A DNA stretch of 64,000 bases from Parelaphostrongylus tenuis. Taxonomy: Eukaryota > Nematoda > Chromadorea > Rhabditida > Metastrongylidae. The translations under genes were made by a program, and so were the position numbers. The stretch spans positions 62,001 to 126,000 of the forward strand of contig JAHQIW010006985.1 in the NCBI GenBank assembly GCA_019055375.1, given 5' to 3'. Positions 39,201-47,981 of this stretch are shown here, piece after piece. Position 1 is the stretch's first letter, and every line of letters begins with the position of its first letter. The notes under the pieces are model-generated. The model was not told the origin of the DNA. It was given only the letters and a program-made list of their open reading frames with translations, and ran no database searches.

Positions 39201-39910
39201 AATAATTTCTTAGTGAGATGTAGTAGGAGAAAGAGAAGAGCCGGAGAGATGTTTCCCACAGCTTTAGATTTGATAGTGAAATAAAAAAGGAAATAAATAA
39301 TGCAAGTAAATGACAAGACAAGAAGTCAGATTAGTCTGTGGTATCAATTTTTAGACGTTTTAATTTTATCCACCAGTAGTGCTTTCTTATTAAAGTCCAG
39401 ACGCAAGAGGATCTTTGGACAGAATATTAAGAACAGTCATCTGTTCCGAACACTTCGCACAATCATTTGATGGGAACACCAAGTTGAAAACAATGAGTCT
39501 CCAAAGCATTTAAATTTCTTCATAGCAAACTCTCTAGTTTTCCCATAAAAGTGGCTTATTTTGTTTGAGGCTGTGCTGAAGGTTGCTTTAGAAAACAAAG
39601 TAATAATAAAGAAAGCAAATAAATAAAAAATAAAAAGTAGAAGACATTATTGTTAGGTGATAAACTTACAATCGCCACCCCATATTTGATAGGGAATCTC
39701 ATAAGAATTCCAATCATAGATCGGTCCAGCTATCACTTCTCGTCGATGACGGTGCCATTTAGTCTGGCTTACAGATTCCACTATAGTGAAATGAGGATGT
39801 TTATCGGATGTCATCATATCCATGCCAGGAATTTGGAGTAGTACGCTATTATTGAACGTCTTCGATTCAACGAAATAGCTTAGACCAGTTACCAGTAGAA
39901 TTCGCAACAT
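9298..39910 (-). CDS. Secreted astacin metalloprotease with EGF and CUB domains (nematode NAS family, 11 exons)
   Basis: This is a zinc endopeptidase of the M12A family; nematode NAS proteins act outside the cell on cuticle, matrix or host substrates. Exons 5' to 3': 39910-39670, 33103-33024, 26473-26363, 22580-22513, 22402-22303, 17543-17472, 16465-16357, 15687-15553, 13736-13648, 12513-12392 and 9412-9298. All have GT-AG ends and compatible phases, and they total 1,242 bases (413 residues plus TAG). Residues 1-16 resemble a signal peptide. RHRR at 54-57 fits furin cleavage. The zinc site HETGHALGFWH is at 150-160, the Met-turn is SLMHY with Met214 and ligand Tyr216, an EGF-like Cys-rich module spans 262-302, and a CUB domain spans 307-411. 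There is no TSP1 module. The prodomain is short and shows no FxGD switch, so a 5' exon could be missing. My best unverified guess for the C. elegans counterpart is nas-30. Confidence 0.9.
10140..10624 (-). pseudogene. Internally deleted mariner transposase
   Basis: The minus-strand frame encodes a mariner (SETMAR-like) N-terminal helix-turn-helix region with ERINLAWGED, STVYRWFEK and DQPRSGR, about 100 residues. It then jumps, with a frame change, to sequence matching the mariner C-terminus (WQEVLEVEG in another frame near 10,205-10,250). The catalytic DD(34)D core is absent, so it cannot transpose by itself. It is probably a non-autonomous deletion derivative. It lies in the last intron of the astacin gene. 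Confidence 0.75.
13090..13340 (-). mobile_element. tRNA-derived SINE, second type, minus strand
   Basis: Read on the minus strand it has AAGTGGCACAGTGGTGAGAGG (A-box region) and TTGGTTCAACCCCG (B-box region), followed by CATCCCTCCGGGGTTGG. That last phrase is shared with the SINE heads at 40,970 and 53,980. It lies in the intron between CUB exons 9 and 10 of the astacin gene, and the overlapping open frame is a by-product. Confidence 0.55.
14491..14675 (+). mobile_element. 5'-truncated SINE
   Basis: The sequence from CAGACAGGTCTGAGACTTGTC through TCATTGTAAAGGCCAG, CTCAGGGATTGATCAACGCC and GAGAGCTTTATCC matches the 3' body of the full SINE at 53,883-54,165. It lacks the tRNA-like head. The T-rich tail is at about 14,665-14,676. 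It is located in the astacin intron between exons 8 and 9. Confidence 0.7.
16155..16250. repeat. Tandem duplication of a 39-bp AT-rich unit
   Basis: Two copies, 16155-16193 and 16212-16250, differ at one base and share ATCGTCTTAGTTCATTATG or its one-base variant. Their starts are offset by 57 bases. It lies in the 669-base astacin intron just upstream of the EGF exon in genome order. Confidence 0.7.
16791..17198. mobile_element. MITE with tRNA-like inverted arms
   Basis: Inverted ends read CCAATAATGTAGA and CTACACTATTGG. The arms each carry GCGTCAGCTGGGATTCGAAC or its complement, so a GGTTCGAATCCC B-box-like sequence points outward at both ends. No ORF. Related copies lie at 26.56-26.93, 37.38-37.47, 40.36-40.49, 53.28-53.48 and 53.59-53.82 kb. 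It is in the astacin intron between exons 6 and 7. Confidence 0.75.
17790..17955 (-). repeat. Unidentified GC-richer repeat-like segment
   Basis: This block has higher GC than its intron surroundings. On the minus strand it encodes a coding-looking stretch (STALKNLPAAMRRQIVESED). I suspect a fragment of a transposon gene but cannot name the family. It lies in the large intron between astacin exons 5 and 6. Confidence 0.25.
18265..18350 (+). repeat. tRNA-like fragment
   Basis: Contains GAGGTTCGAATCCATTACTC, a good Pol III B-box match, preceded by GATGCAGAGCGATCTCG. No full tRNA fold was apparent. It is probably the head of a decayed SINE. Confidence 0.3.
18993..19761. mobile_element. Foldback MITE, family B, copy 1
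   Basis: The left end (GATTAGGAGAGAACAGATGA) and right end (complement of TCATTTGTTCCCTCCTAATC) form inverted arms of roughly 100 bases. The interior matches the second copy at 29,742-30,622, including CTAAACCGTATTTCCAGAAA. No transposase frame. It is in the astacin intron between exons 5 and 6. Confidence 0.7.
20440..22000 (+). pseudogene. Degenerate RTE-type LINE reverse transcriptase
   Basis: Translated pieces in several frames follow the order of a nematode RTE-group polymerase. First comes the upstream linker (MTSYLQKE), then an RT core (VEQAGFREG, IEVCREYRMPL). Next are the region after the catalytic motif (IGLRINTTKAQFM) and the C-terminal part (TMDEVERERNE). There are many stops and frameshifts, and the FADD motif is altered (FANNIVIF near 21,146). 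It is dead and 5'-truncated. It lies in the astacin intron between exons 5 and 6. It is clearly older than the copy at 54.2 kb. Confidence 0.8.
22581..26362. other. Astacin intron between exons 3 and 4
   Basis: This 3.8-kb intron is bounded by phase-0 splice sites. It contains a possible minus-strand tRNA-like fragment at about 23,690-23,760 and a purine-rich tract at 25,500-25,805. The open frames at 22,840-23,076 and 24,758-24,970 are AT-rich and lack domain signs. I saw nothing else. Confidence 0.5.
25500..25805. repeat. Purine-rich (GA) low-complexity tract
   Basis: About 300 bases are dominated by GAGA, GAAAGAG and similar runs on the plus strand (polypyrimidine on the transcribed strand of the astacin gene). 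No regular repeat unit and no coding signal. Confidence 0.6.
26559..26932. mobile_element. MITE with tRNA-like inverted arms, second copy
   Basis: Inverted ends CCATTGATGTAGAGTGATGTG and CACATCACTCTACATCAGTG enclose an inner pair built on GCGTCAG...ACTTGAAC and its counterpart. It belongs to the same family as 16,791-17,198. It lies only about 85 bases upstream (in transcript order) of astacin exon 3, close to its acceptor side. Confidence 0.75.
28980..29545. mobile_element. Foldback MITE, family B, partial copy
   Basis: The segment from AACGCTGTGGCATCTAAACT to CGAATGATTACC aligns by eye with the interior and right part of the copy at 29,742-30,622. The left arm is missing. It directly precedes the complete copy in the same orientation, in the astacin intron between exons 2 and 3. 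Confidence 0.55.
29742..30622. mobile_element. Foldback MITE, family B, copy 2
   Basis: Starts near ATGATTAGAAGGGAGCAAAT and ends near AAATCATCCTAATCAGAAGG, giving inverted arms. It shares GTAGCATCTAGATC and TGCTAAACCGTATTTCCAGA with copy 1 at 18,993-19,761. Copy 2 carries an extra stretch of about 100 bases near 30,290-30,400. Non-coding. Confidence 0.7.
32033..32683. mobile_element. Foldback MITE, family C
   Basis: The left arm starts ACTGTTCTATCATGGCGGCG and continues TCACTTGAGGCCTTCGGTAA. The right arm ends with the complement (AAGGCCTTAAGTGGCGCCGCC, GAAATAGAACAGT). The interior is AT-rich with no transposase. It is 341 bases downstream (in transcript order) of astacin exon 2, in the following intron. 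Confidence 0.7.
33104..37311. other. Part of astacin first intron
   Basis: AT-rich intronic sequence. It holds an imperfect 30-base inverted repeat around 34,475-34,568 (GATTGTTGATGCCACACGATT against its partner). Long open frames at 35,088-35,306 and 35,824-36,045 carry no recognisable domain. Nothing else is supported. Confidence 0.45.
37382..37467. repeat. Near-perfect 41-bp palindrome (MITE end-to-end derivative)
   Basis: Arms 37382-37422 and 37427-37467 match at 40 of 41 positions around a 4-base loop. The outer ends CCAATATGTGGAGTGCTATG and the GCGTCACCGG core match the terminal sequence of the tRNA-like MITE family. It therefore looks like an element that has lost its whole interior. 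It is flanked by a 14-base direct repeat at 37312-37325 and 37471-37484. Confidence 0.85.
37723..37865 (+). CDS. Candidate terminal exon, Pro/Ser/Thr-rich (unidentified)
   Basis: After an acceptor-like CTACAG, a plus-strand frame of 47 codons runs to TGA. Its composition is rich in Pro, Ser and Thr (PTTPLPPTLTSEPTQ), and it ends with a polar segment (ALDRHLDRLATNPNVQ) that looks like real protein. It lies antisense within the first astacin intron. I found no upstream partner exons, so it may be a nested gene, a retroposed fragment or chance. Confidence 0.3.
38069..39669. other. Astacin first intron, promoter-proximal part
   Basis: AT-rich, with no repeat, RNA gene or coding segment that I can recognise. 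It ends at the donor GTAAGT of astacin exon 1. Confidence 0.4.
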
Positions 39911-40039
39911 TTTTTTTCTCAAATGTTGCAGATAGATGAAGAGATAGATAGATTGAGGGAAGGAAGAAATAGAGAGGGAAAAAATAGTACAGTAACAAAT
40001 CTCAGACGATTATTTCAGGAGTATAGAAATCTTCTAGGA

Positions 40040-40250
40040 GTTGTCTATTCGATGGCACCTGGTGTTGTCTGTTGGCGTGCGTGGCTAACTGCCGCCGCCC
40101 CGGGGGTTAGCTTTTGAGCGGGTACGTTTTAGAGCGCTAACGCTCTTTGATGCGCGGCACATGAAGATCGTCTCCGCCCACACCGGTCTGGCTGGGCGGG
40201 GTCAGAAATACTGTGTGTGCTACTGAAGCGCCAAAAACTAGCAGCAACCA
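40040..40250 (-). promoter_or_regulatory. GC-rich block upstream of the astacin start
   Basis: About 130-340 bases upstream of the astacin ATG the sequence becomes markedly GC-rich against AT-rich surroundings. It has a GCCGCCGCCCCGGGGG run and, on the minus strand, CCCGCCCAGCC. It includes a 6-bp-arm inverted repeat AGAGCG-CTAA-CGCTCT at 40131-40146. The position suits a promoter or 5' UTR exon, but the block could also be a transposon end. Confidence 0.3.
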
Positions 40251-40359
40251 AAGCAATCACGATCATATTTACAGCTGAAACCGTAGATAAATCAAAGACA
40301 AGAAATGATAGTAGAAGTAGTGACTGTAGTAAAAGAAAGCTACGCGTTGACAAGTCGCA

Positions 40360-40493
40360 GTGTAGAAAGAGTGGTGTCAAAACGGGCGGCCAATAGCGCA
40401 ACGGTTCGAGCTCGCGCTCCCGGCGAAGGTGAAATGTGAGCTCGAATCCCAGTTGACGCAAAATTTTTGCACATCACTCTACATTATTAGATA
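40360..40493. mobile_element. tRNA-like MITE, single arm
   Basis: Only one arm is present: GTGTAGAAAGAGTGGTGTC, then a tRNA-like stretch CGCAACGGTTCGAGCTCGCG and GAGCTCGAATCCCAGTTGACGC, ending CACATCACTCTACATTATTAG. It matches the right halves of 16,791-17,198 and 26,559-26,932. The long minus-strand open frame across it is not a gene. Confidence 0.65.
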
Positions 40494-40512
40494 TGTTGTA
40501 AGTGAAAGGTTA

Positions 40513-40612
40513 AAAAAGGATAAAGCTCTCAGCGTGGGCAATCCCCTAGAGATCCGCCATGCATTCGTCTTCCATTTTTGGCTTCATTGGAGGTGCCTGA
40601 ATGCAAATCTGG
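40513..40612 (-). mobile_element. SINE 3' fragment, minus strand
   Basis: On the minus strand it reads CACCTCCAATGAAGCC, then GAATGCATGGCGGATC and GAGAGCTTTATCC, matching the 3' end of the SINE family. It is truncated at its 5' end. Confidence 0.55.
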
Positions 40613-40880
40613 GTTTAGGATAACTCGGCAATGGACCACTGATTTATGAAGTTAGTACTGTTAAATCCCCGACAAGTCTAGTAACAGTTCATCGACTACA
40701 AAAGGCTACAAGGCTTGGTGAATCTTGAGCGCGGGATCAAAACATTGACCATCAATTGAATGATCATGTGTGTCTCATAGCACCTCTAATCCAGCGCACC
40801 ACGCGTGCTCATAGTGATTGTAGTGCTCGAGAGACGGCGGCAAGCTTCCTACAAATAACTGCTGATACGAGATATCTAAG

Positions 40881-41172
40881 AGCCGCATGTGGCACAGTGG
40901 TTAAAGGTGTTCTGCGTCGCACACGAGGTCAATGGTTGAACCTCACGCTCATGGCTCACCAAGCCATCCATCTCTCCGGGGTCGGTGAATTGCTACCAGA
41001 CTAGTCACAGGCTTGTCTGAGAAAATAAGCAGCACTGACTTGGTACAGAAGCAGGCCGCGGGGAATCTAAAAGGACAGGTATGCGCTCAATCACCTCAAA
41101 TAAAGTTAGAAAATGAAGACGAATGCATGGCCCATCACTCAGGGTTTGATTAACGCTGAGAGCTTTACCCTT
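40881..41172 (+). mobile_element. tRNA-derived SINE, near full length
   Basis: The head is GCATGTGGCACAGTGGTTAA (A box) and AATGGTTGAACCTCACGC (B box), about 50 bases apart as in Pol III promoters. The body CCATCCATCTCTCCGGGGTC, AATAAGCAGCACTGACT, TCACCTCAAA and GAGAGCTTTACCC matches 53,883-54,165. Non-coding. Confidence 0.75.
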
Positions 41173-41477
41173 CATCCTCTATCGTTTGCGATTACGTGAT
41201 GATAGGCTCAATGTTGGTGAACAGCTGTGGAGTACGCCGTGCATTCGATTCCATTCGTAGCACAGTGAATGTGAATGGACGTATTCTGGACCAATACAAT
41301 GGCTTGCGATGTCTTACTGTTCTATTCTATAAATGTTCTCATAATCCAGACCATGCTGATACTAATTTGTAGATCTCGGATGGAGGAGGACAGGAAGTGA
41401 TGAGCAACATAAGCGGCGACTTCATAGTTTAACGACCATATACGTACTGCATAACACTTTCTTCAATAATGCGCTAC

Positions 41478-41585
41478 ATCAAAAAGATAAAGGATAAAGC
41501 TCTAGCCGTTGACCAACATCTAAGGGACACGCCAAGCATTCGTCCTGAATTTTTTGCCTCGTTTGAGGTGACTGACCGATCATTG
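41478..41585 (-). mobile_element. SINE 3' fragment, minus strand
   Basis: On the minus strand it reads TCACCTCAAACGAGGC, then GAATGCTTGGCGTGTCCCTT and GAGCTTTATCCTTTATC, matching the SINE 3' body and its ATCCTTT tail. It is 5'-truncated and lies head to head with the copy at 40,881. Confidence 0.6.
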
Positions 41586-41829
41586 ATTTTTATCAGACAC
41601 AGGAACGATGATGACGTAGCAGTAAAACGCACAAGCTCAGCTAGGTTTCGAACCAGCGATTACTCTTTTTGAAAGTTCATCTGTTATGCATCACATCACC
41701 AAGGCCAGCGGCATGACTATATTTCGGCTATGTTAATACTTTGTCGGTGTTCATCAATCAACTGAATTGAACTGAAAATTACAAATCGACGGTGAACCCA
41801 GTTAAGTTGAAGCTGTATTCGAAATGATA

Positions 41830-41905
41830 ACTGAGAGGAAGAGAGAGAGAGAGAGAGAGAAGGAGAGGTGGAGAGAAAGGGGAAAGAAAGAGAGAGATAG
41901 TGAAG
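41830..41905. repeat. (GA)n low-complexity tract
   Basis: A run of GAGAGAGA followed by GGAGAGAAAGGGGAAAG. Simple sequence. Confidence 0.7.
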
Positions 41906-42924
41906 TCAAGAAAAGGTCGTGGAGGATAACACGTAAGGTCTTTGGAAGAGTATTGATAGAATCGATGTTCAATTGTGATTCCGAGTTCCGATGATGATGG
42001 AAAAGAATATACGGTATATTAAAGTTCAAATAGTGGGACTTTGATTATTTTCACGCAGTCTTCTATACTATCCATTAAGTTGTTTAAAAGTTGAAAATTC
42101 TCTTTTGAAGGGATTAACTCTACAAGGATCAAAAAGATTAGAAACTGCTGTACCATATACGTTCAAGACATTTATGCTGCATACCACATGGCAAGATATA
42201 ACCCAGAAAACTCGTCAAGTGAGAACCTTACACAACTGATTGCGCCATCGACGAGTTTACGACTTCAGTTTTTTATCGTGGGGTTTATGTTCTCTCATAG
42301 CTAGCATATCTACACCTATCTCTTCATAGTGGTTTGAAAATTTGTCCCTGAAGTTTGAGACCAAACTAAATTGTGAATTTAAACCAAAATAAATATAATA
42401 AAATTGAACTAAATCAACGAATCAATCATAAAACTCTCGTCTCCATTTCTCTTGTTTCCTGAATTCTCTTCCAGGAATGTGATTCCAAGAACTCTGAATT
42501 ATTTACAAACAAATTTTGCCTTGTTGGGATCTCTACTGGAACAAAGAAAAGGAAAGAGAATGGCAAACGGCACGTTAGTGACCGCAGTGATAGGATTTTG
42601 CATTCAAAGTTACAATGCTTCGAACATAGTGAGATCGACATTTTTAGATTGACACAAAGTATGTCAGTCAGTCGTAAAAATAATGGAGAGAATTAGAACC
42701 ACTACAATGATCCGTTAACTTATTTTGTGCAACGACAAAGGTCTACAGAAATTGTTTCGATTATAATTTTAACAGGATGCGGCGAAAGTTCTGATAATTT
42801 CTTCAGATAGCACAACAGTAAAGAAAAATACTGCATAAGTAAATGAATTCATTCATTCGAAGAAATAATTAGGCTTATTAGATCAACAATTTTAAGAGCA
42901 AGCAAAAAATCTCATAAGAATTGC

Positions 42925-43923
42925 TCAAAATTGCCTCCTTTGGCCTCTCTACATTTACGATGTCGCCTGCAAAATTTTTCAACGACGTTCGCACACTTTT
43001 CCACCAGAAAATCACCTCAAGCGCGTGTCAAAGCCGTTTTGAAAGCGTTCACGCTAGTGTAGCGAGTAGCCGAGAAATTTTTTCAAACATGGATCACATG
43101 GGGTAATCCAATGAGTTGAAATCAGACAACTTTGACGGTCAAATCTCCTTACCCTAAAAGCCCAGAAGCAGTTCTTACAGATGGCAATCGCTGAGTGGAG
43201 CGAATGCGCACGAGCGCAGTCTCACTAAAGTGTAAATCCGTCGGTGTTAGAGTGACGAGTAGTCTAGGGCTCCAGTACACTCCGTAAAACTTGCTGCTGA
43301 TAGCTAACAGAGTTGATTATAACGTTTCTGTTGTTAATGGCCAACGGCGTCTTCTCTGTGCCGCAAATGTAAGCCCAGACCATCACAGAGGCCGAAAAAT
43401 GACTGAGAACCATGGTACATGCTACCGCGGCTTGTGTTGATCCTTTTTGAGAAGTTGAAATCAATTCTAGCGATAGTGGAGTGGCCCGACCGTGAATATC
43501 TTCTCACCCGTAAAAAGCACCTTCGACAAACGAGCACCAGCTATCAAGCGTATCATTCGGACGGGCCTCTGAAATCTCTTTTTCTACATCTTCCCGTAAA
43601 AAGGTGAATACGAGCAATCTCGTAACTTCGCAACATCAGCTTATTTTTGACAATGATCTCGAGCTTTTTGAGCCATTTTTCGCATCGAACGCTCCGTTTT
43701 TCGCTGAATCTGTCAACGGAACTTCTGAATGTCTTCCGAAGTGAATGCGATGGTTGGGCGACCTTTTTCAAGAACGGTTCTTAATCCTTCTTACTTCTTT
43801 GAAAGGTTCCATGGCTGTGTGGATAATTGCTTATCTGAATTCAGCCGATTTAACATTGTCGGCCGATTTTACTCCCTCCTTGTGCAACTCGACTACTCTG
43901 ATACGTTGATTTTTACGACCCAT
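42925..43923 (-). pseudogene. Tc1-like DNA transposon remnant
   Basis: On the minus strand, ATG at 43,923 opens a Tc1-like transposase: MGRKNQRIRVVELHKEG. It continues in broken frames through the IHGRATPLS and SASVMVWAYICGTEKTPLA segments and a YQQQVL segment, to a C-terminus RKCREAKGGNFE. The SVMVWA, KTPL and AKGGxFE phrases are typical of this nematode transposase group. Several in-frame stops (for example after SKIS and AFYG) and frameshifts make it inactive. Confidence 0.75.
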
Positions 43924-43984
43924 AACTTGAGCATATCTGAAAGTAGACATATAAACAATACAGATCTAAACCAAAATTAAACAA

Positions 43985-45470
43985 ATAATCCAACAAAATT
44001 ATCAGCATAAATAGAAAAACATTAAATCAGTGTCGAAATTGACAAAGTACAAAAATATCACAACAAATCCGCGCATCCTATTGTAGAAGGTTAAAAAATG
44101 AAAAGCTATTTGCTTAAATATATTCTTTTATTATGAAGTTGCATTTGTCTCAGAGGGGCCCATAGAATACAGAAAATCCCACAAATTTCAAGTTGAACTT
44201 TGGAATTGGTACATCTCTTTTCCCCTACATCTAATTTTGAAGTCAATGGTTGAGTTCACATTCATACATCCGATGGTCGATCTGTTTTTTTTAATGAGAA
44301 ATATCATAAAGGTCACGAGAATATCTGTCAACTATAGCCTCGTACGCTTTTTGAAACTTTTCATTTCTTTTTACGCACGTTTTATTTGCCAATCAAGCTA
44401 TGATAAGAGAGTTTTCTACCAAACTAACTGAAACTTTCTCATCTTTACAATGATGCTTAAGTCACGTCTTTTGATGCATTTCGCCCATGCAATCACTGCA
44501 TGGCTGATCTTCCACTGAAGTGTATCATTGAAGCAATTTATCTATATGCACTGAAATCAAGATTTTCGTAGTAATCAATGATCACTGATAAAGCGGCAAG
44601 GTGGTTTCCTGAAGTCGTTCCATTGTTCTAGCCGGTTTTTTTCTGTTTGAAAAAAATTAGGCTAATTAGGTAGATTTCGAAGGTCAGCTCAGGCCAAGTA
44701 CGTGACACGTGTACCGAAATCGGTACACATGACTGTTAGAGGGTGAAAGCGTTGACTGTTTGCATAAAAAACTCCATAGTTCCAAGAATTTTCATTATAT
44801 TGCAACTACAAATCTGGGAATTGTTTATTTCACAATCACTAGAGAATAACTGAAATTTAGCAGAGAATAAGAATAATTATAAACAATGCTTAGCACCATG
44901 TCAGCCATTGAAAATTTTTGTATTTTGCGAAACTTTAGAATCATACATGAAGTATTTCATTTGTATTAATCAAAAGCGTTTGATCAACATCAGCCTTGTA
45001 TTTGATTTAATTTTTAGCGCGACAAAAGAGACCCAGCGAACGAACAAATTTTGAATTTTTGTTAAAGACATGTTCACTTTGACTGCGGACCGTACATAAA
45101 CCTCCATTACTATGAGCTTCTGATGCTCTTTTGTCAAACTCAATTGCGCTGCTTTTCTTGAATCTCTGCATATTAGTATTTCCGATTATATTCCTAGATG
45201 AATGGTGTACTTCACGCCTTTAATGGATATATAAATTGGTATCTTTGTTTCTTCCTTTTAAATATACGGATTTTTTTCACAAGAAGGTGTGACTAGTGTT
45301 TATTAGAGCTAGTACTAGCTGGCTTACTACCTGTATTCTCTAGCCTTTTTATCTGGTCAATGTGATCATAGAAAGTCCGGTTACATGTCAAATCAAACGA
45401 GTTTAGTTCATTCGATTGCAACTGTTCAATTGCTATAAACGATTCTTACATAAGCTTTTCACAAGGGAAA
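43985..45470. other. AT-rich intergenic stretch
   Basis: I found no gene, repeat family or RNA gene here. The open frame at 44,237-44,431 is rich in Phe/Ile and looks like chance. Confidence 0.4.
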
Positions 45471-45779
45471 GTGGTGCAGTGTTTGAAGGTGGCAAGCAAC
45501 ATCAGAGGATCGTTGGTTTCCAGCCATCGAGGACCAGTGAAAGCCTTTTTTTTCATGTGTCGAAATATGGATATTAAGCTAGTGGGGAAAAGAAGAAAAA
45601 TTAGAAAAAATTATAGATTTACTAGAATGCAAGAATATCGCGCAATCAAATAGGTCGAATATGCACTCCGTCAGATCTATGATGCTACGAACGGAGTCGA
45701 ATACGTGTCGTCAGTATGAAGGATCCATAGAGGCCTAATGCATTGATCCTTCCGCAGCAAAATTAAAGATTCCATCTAT

Positions 45780-45980
45780 TGCGATATAGAACCACCTCGA
45801 AAGTTGAACACCTGTAACCGACCAGAATTCTTAATTTGATCGCTTTTCCAACAGCGGTAAAATGAGAGTACTACATCTATAACAATGTCGAGCGATTTGA
45901 AAATTTTTGAACCTTGAGAGGGGTTGAGCCCCATCTCATCCACTTGCTTGCGTGTGCTCACCACTAAGCTACTGAAGCTC
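45780..45980 (-). mobile_element. tRNA-derived SINE, third type, copy 1
   Basis: The minus strand reads TAGCTTAGTGGTGAGCACAC (A-box region) and GGGCTCAACCCCTC (B-box region). The body continues GATCAAATTAAGAATTCTGG. The same body order occurs in the neighbouring copy at 46,075-46,270. Confidence 0.45.
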
Positions 45981-46074
45981 TTGCCATCACTCTTTCTGCG
46001 ATATGAGGATAGATTTTGTCAGCAGGCAACCGTCAAAGATTCAGCCCTTGTAAACACATAGTAGTTTTAAACAC

Positions 46075-46270
46075 CGTTACGCTGAGAGCTATTAGATGAA
46101 TGTAGCTGACCAGCATTCTTGAACTGATCGCTTTCAAGCAGTGTTGTGATATTATATCTATACATCTGAGAAATGTGTGATATGGAAGCTCTGAAACTCA
46201 GTAAGAAGTCGAACCAGCTTCTTATCCTTTTTCGGGAAGACGCGCTTACCACTACACTACCGATCTCGTG
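46075..46270 (-). mobile_element. tRNA-derived SINE, third type, copy 2
   Basis: The minus strand reads GGTAGTGTAGTGGTAAGCGC (A box) and AGCTGGTTCGACTTC (B box). The body continues GCGATCAGTTCAAGAATGCTGG, similar to copy 1. Both copies are in the same orientation about 100 bases apart. Confidence 0.45.
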
Positions 46271-46677
46271 TTGCTATCACCTTTTCGTAACTTTTGAAAC
46301 ATGATAATATGTCTTTGACATTCCAACCAGTTTCGGTCTATAGTAATTCGCCTCTCATAATTCGTGCCTTGTCGTCTTTTAACGATCCGTTAATCGGATT
46401 TTTCGAATTTTAATCCCTACGTATTTACATTGAAAACTATTCTTATTAAGCTCTTCATTATACTTAACGTTTTCACACATTCATGCACTATTCAATTATC
46501 TTGCACAGTATCTAATGGTCGGAAAAAAAACATTTTAGTTTTTTCCTTTTGGCTCCGTCAACGAAACATCGCTATCACGTTTCATTTGTCGGATTGATCA
46601 ACTTTATTCCATTGACTTCAATAGAATGGCGGTGATTTGAGTTTCGGAACAAGAAGCTGAATTTGCACTGCAGATGA

Positions 46678-47150
46678 TTATGCATTATGTAAACATTCGG
46701 ATCTGACATCGTCATCAACCGTCCTCATCATTGCCCCATTGCGACATCGTATAGGCTGATGAAGGAGCGAGGAGAAGTAAACATTGGAATTCGGCATGAT
46801 AGTCGGCGAAGACGTTACACTGGCAGGTGAACTGGAACTGATTACGACGAGAAACAAGCTCTTGAGATGCTTTTGACCTTCCTTCGGCAAGAAATCACGC
46901 TTTTCGTCATTTGAAATGATTCGCTCAGAACATCATCAAACTTGTTCAACACTCGTTCACAAAACGAAGCACACCGATTTCTCGAAGTAGATGGCCTCGG
47001 ATGAACCGGAGTCATCTGACCAGTTCTAAGGTGGAATTCTAACTCGGACTTTTCTCGGCCTTGAAAGTGTGGAGTATAAAGCTCAACATAACGATGCAGT
47101 TTAGGTCCTAGATCTCGCCGATATGTGTGACAAGGAGTGGCTCCTGCCAT
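46678..47150 (-). pseudogene. Unidentified single-exon protein gene with a frameshift
   Basis: From ATG 47150 (context AAAATGG) a 77-codon frame starts MAGATPCHTYRRDLGPKLH and looks like real protein up to NKFDDVLSE near 46,920. At that point the sensible reading moves to another frame. It continues SNDEKRDFLPKEGQKHLKS and a serine-rich, polar tail to the stop at 46,678. One missing base would join the two. GC and codon use stand out from the AT-rich surroundings. There are no splice sites, so it could be a retrocopy or a one-exon gene with a sequencing error. I do not recognise the family. Confidence 0.4.
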
Positions 47151-47981
47151 TTTCTTATTAGAATTTTTGTTCAGTTACTTAAAATTTGTGCCTGTGTCGG
47201 CGACAAAAAAGGGAAACGAGAAGTAGAGAAAAAGAGTATGACAAAAGTGCTATGTATTAATGTATTAATGCACGCAAAAGAAGAAAGCCAAGAGAACGTG
47301 TTGCTGTTCACCATTTAACTCTCTTAGGTATATACGAGACATTATAACACTACGAAAATGCAGTTAAAATACTAGCAAATTCAAGTATTGGAAAGCTAAG
47401 AGTAAATTTACTACGAGATTTCTTAATCAAATCACGCCAACTCATTAAGTAAAAAGGGTTTTTTACGCGTAAGTGTGAAACCGGTGATTACTATAGTTTA
47501 TTGAAATCTAACTGACTTTCCAACTGAACGTATCCCAAATATCTAGCTTAACATCTGTGCGTTCGACATATTAGCAAATTGCTTGGCTTACTTTCTTCTT
47601 CAAGCCTCTTTTTTAATTATTGTCTTCACTTGAACTTTAGTAGAACACATCTCAGCAACCATATGTGTTTATGCGTAGAGATAACCAGTAGATGGTCTCT
47701 AATCTTTCCGAGATCAGGATTGAAGTTAACGTACGCAATGCGATTCACAAATGGCGCGCGATTTCCTTTTTAATGGAGGCCTTTTTCCCCGGTTGAGAAG
47801 AAAATCAGATTTTTTTGCTTTGCTTTGATACTCCATAATCTACTCTATATGTTCAAATGCTTTTGAGTATGGATAACTTTTTTGTTTGGAGAAAACAGTT
47901 AACTATTGGAGTCACAGAAAATAGCTTGTCATAAATGATAATGTGCACTACAGGCGTTGTCGGTGCATTGATAACTCTTAG

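Noticed and set aside
40129..40461. 110-codon minus-strand frame
   Set aside because: It runs through the tRNA-like MITE arm and the GC block; the hydrophobic stretch is a by-product of T-rich sequence.
40881..40960. Functional tRNA gene
   Set aside because: A and B boxes are present, but the acceptor stem and anticodon arm do not form, and the same sequence recurs with a common body and tail, so it is a SINE.
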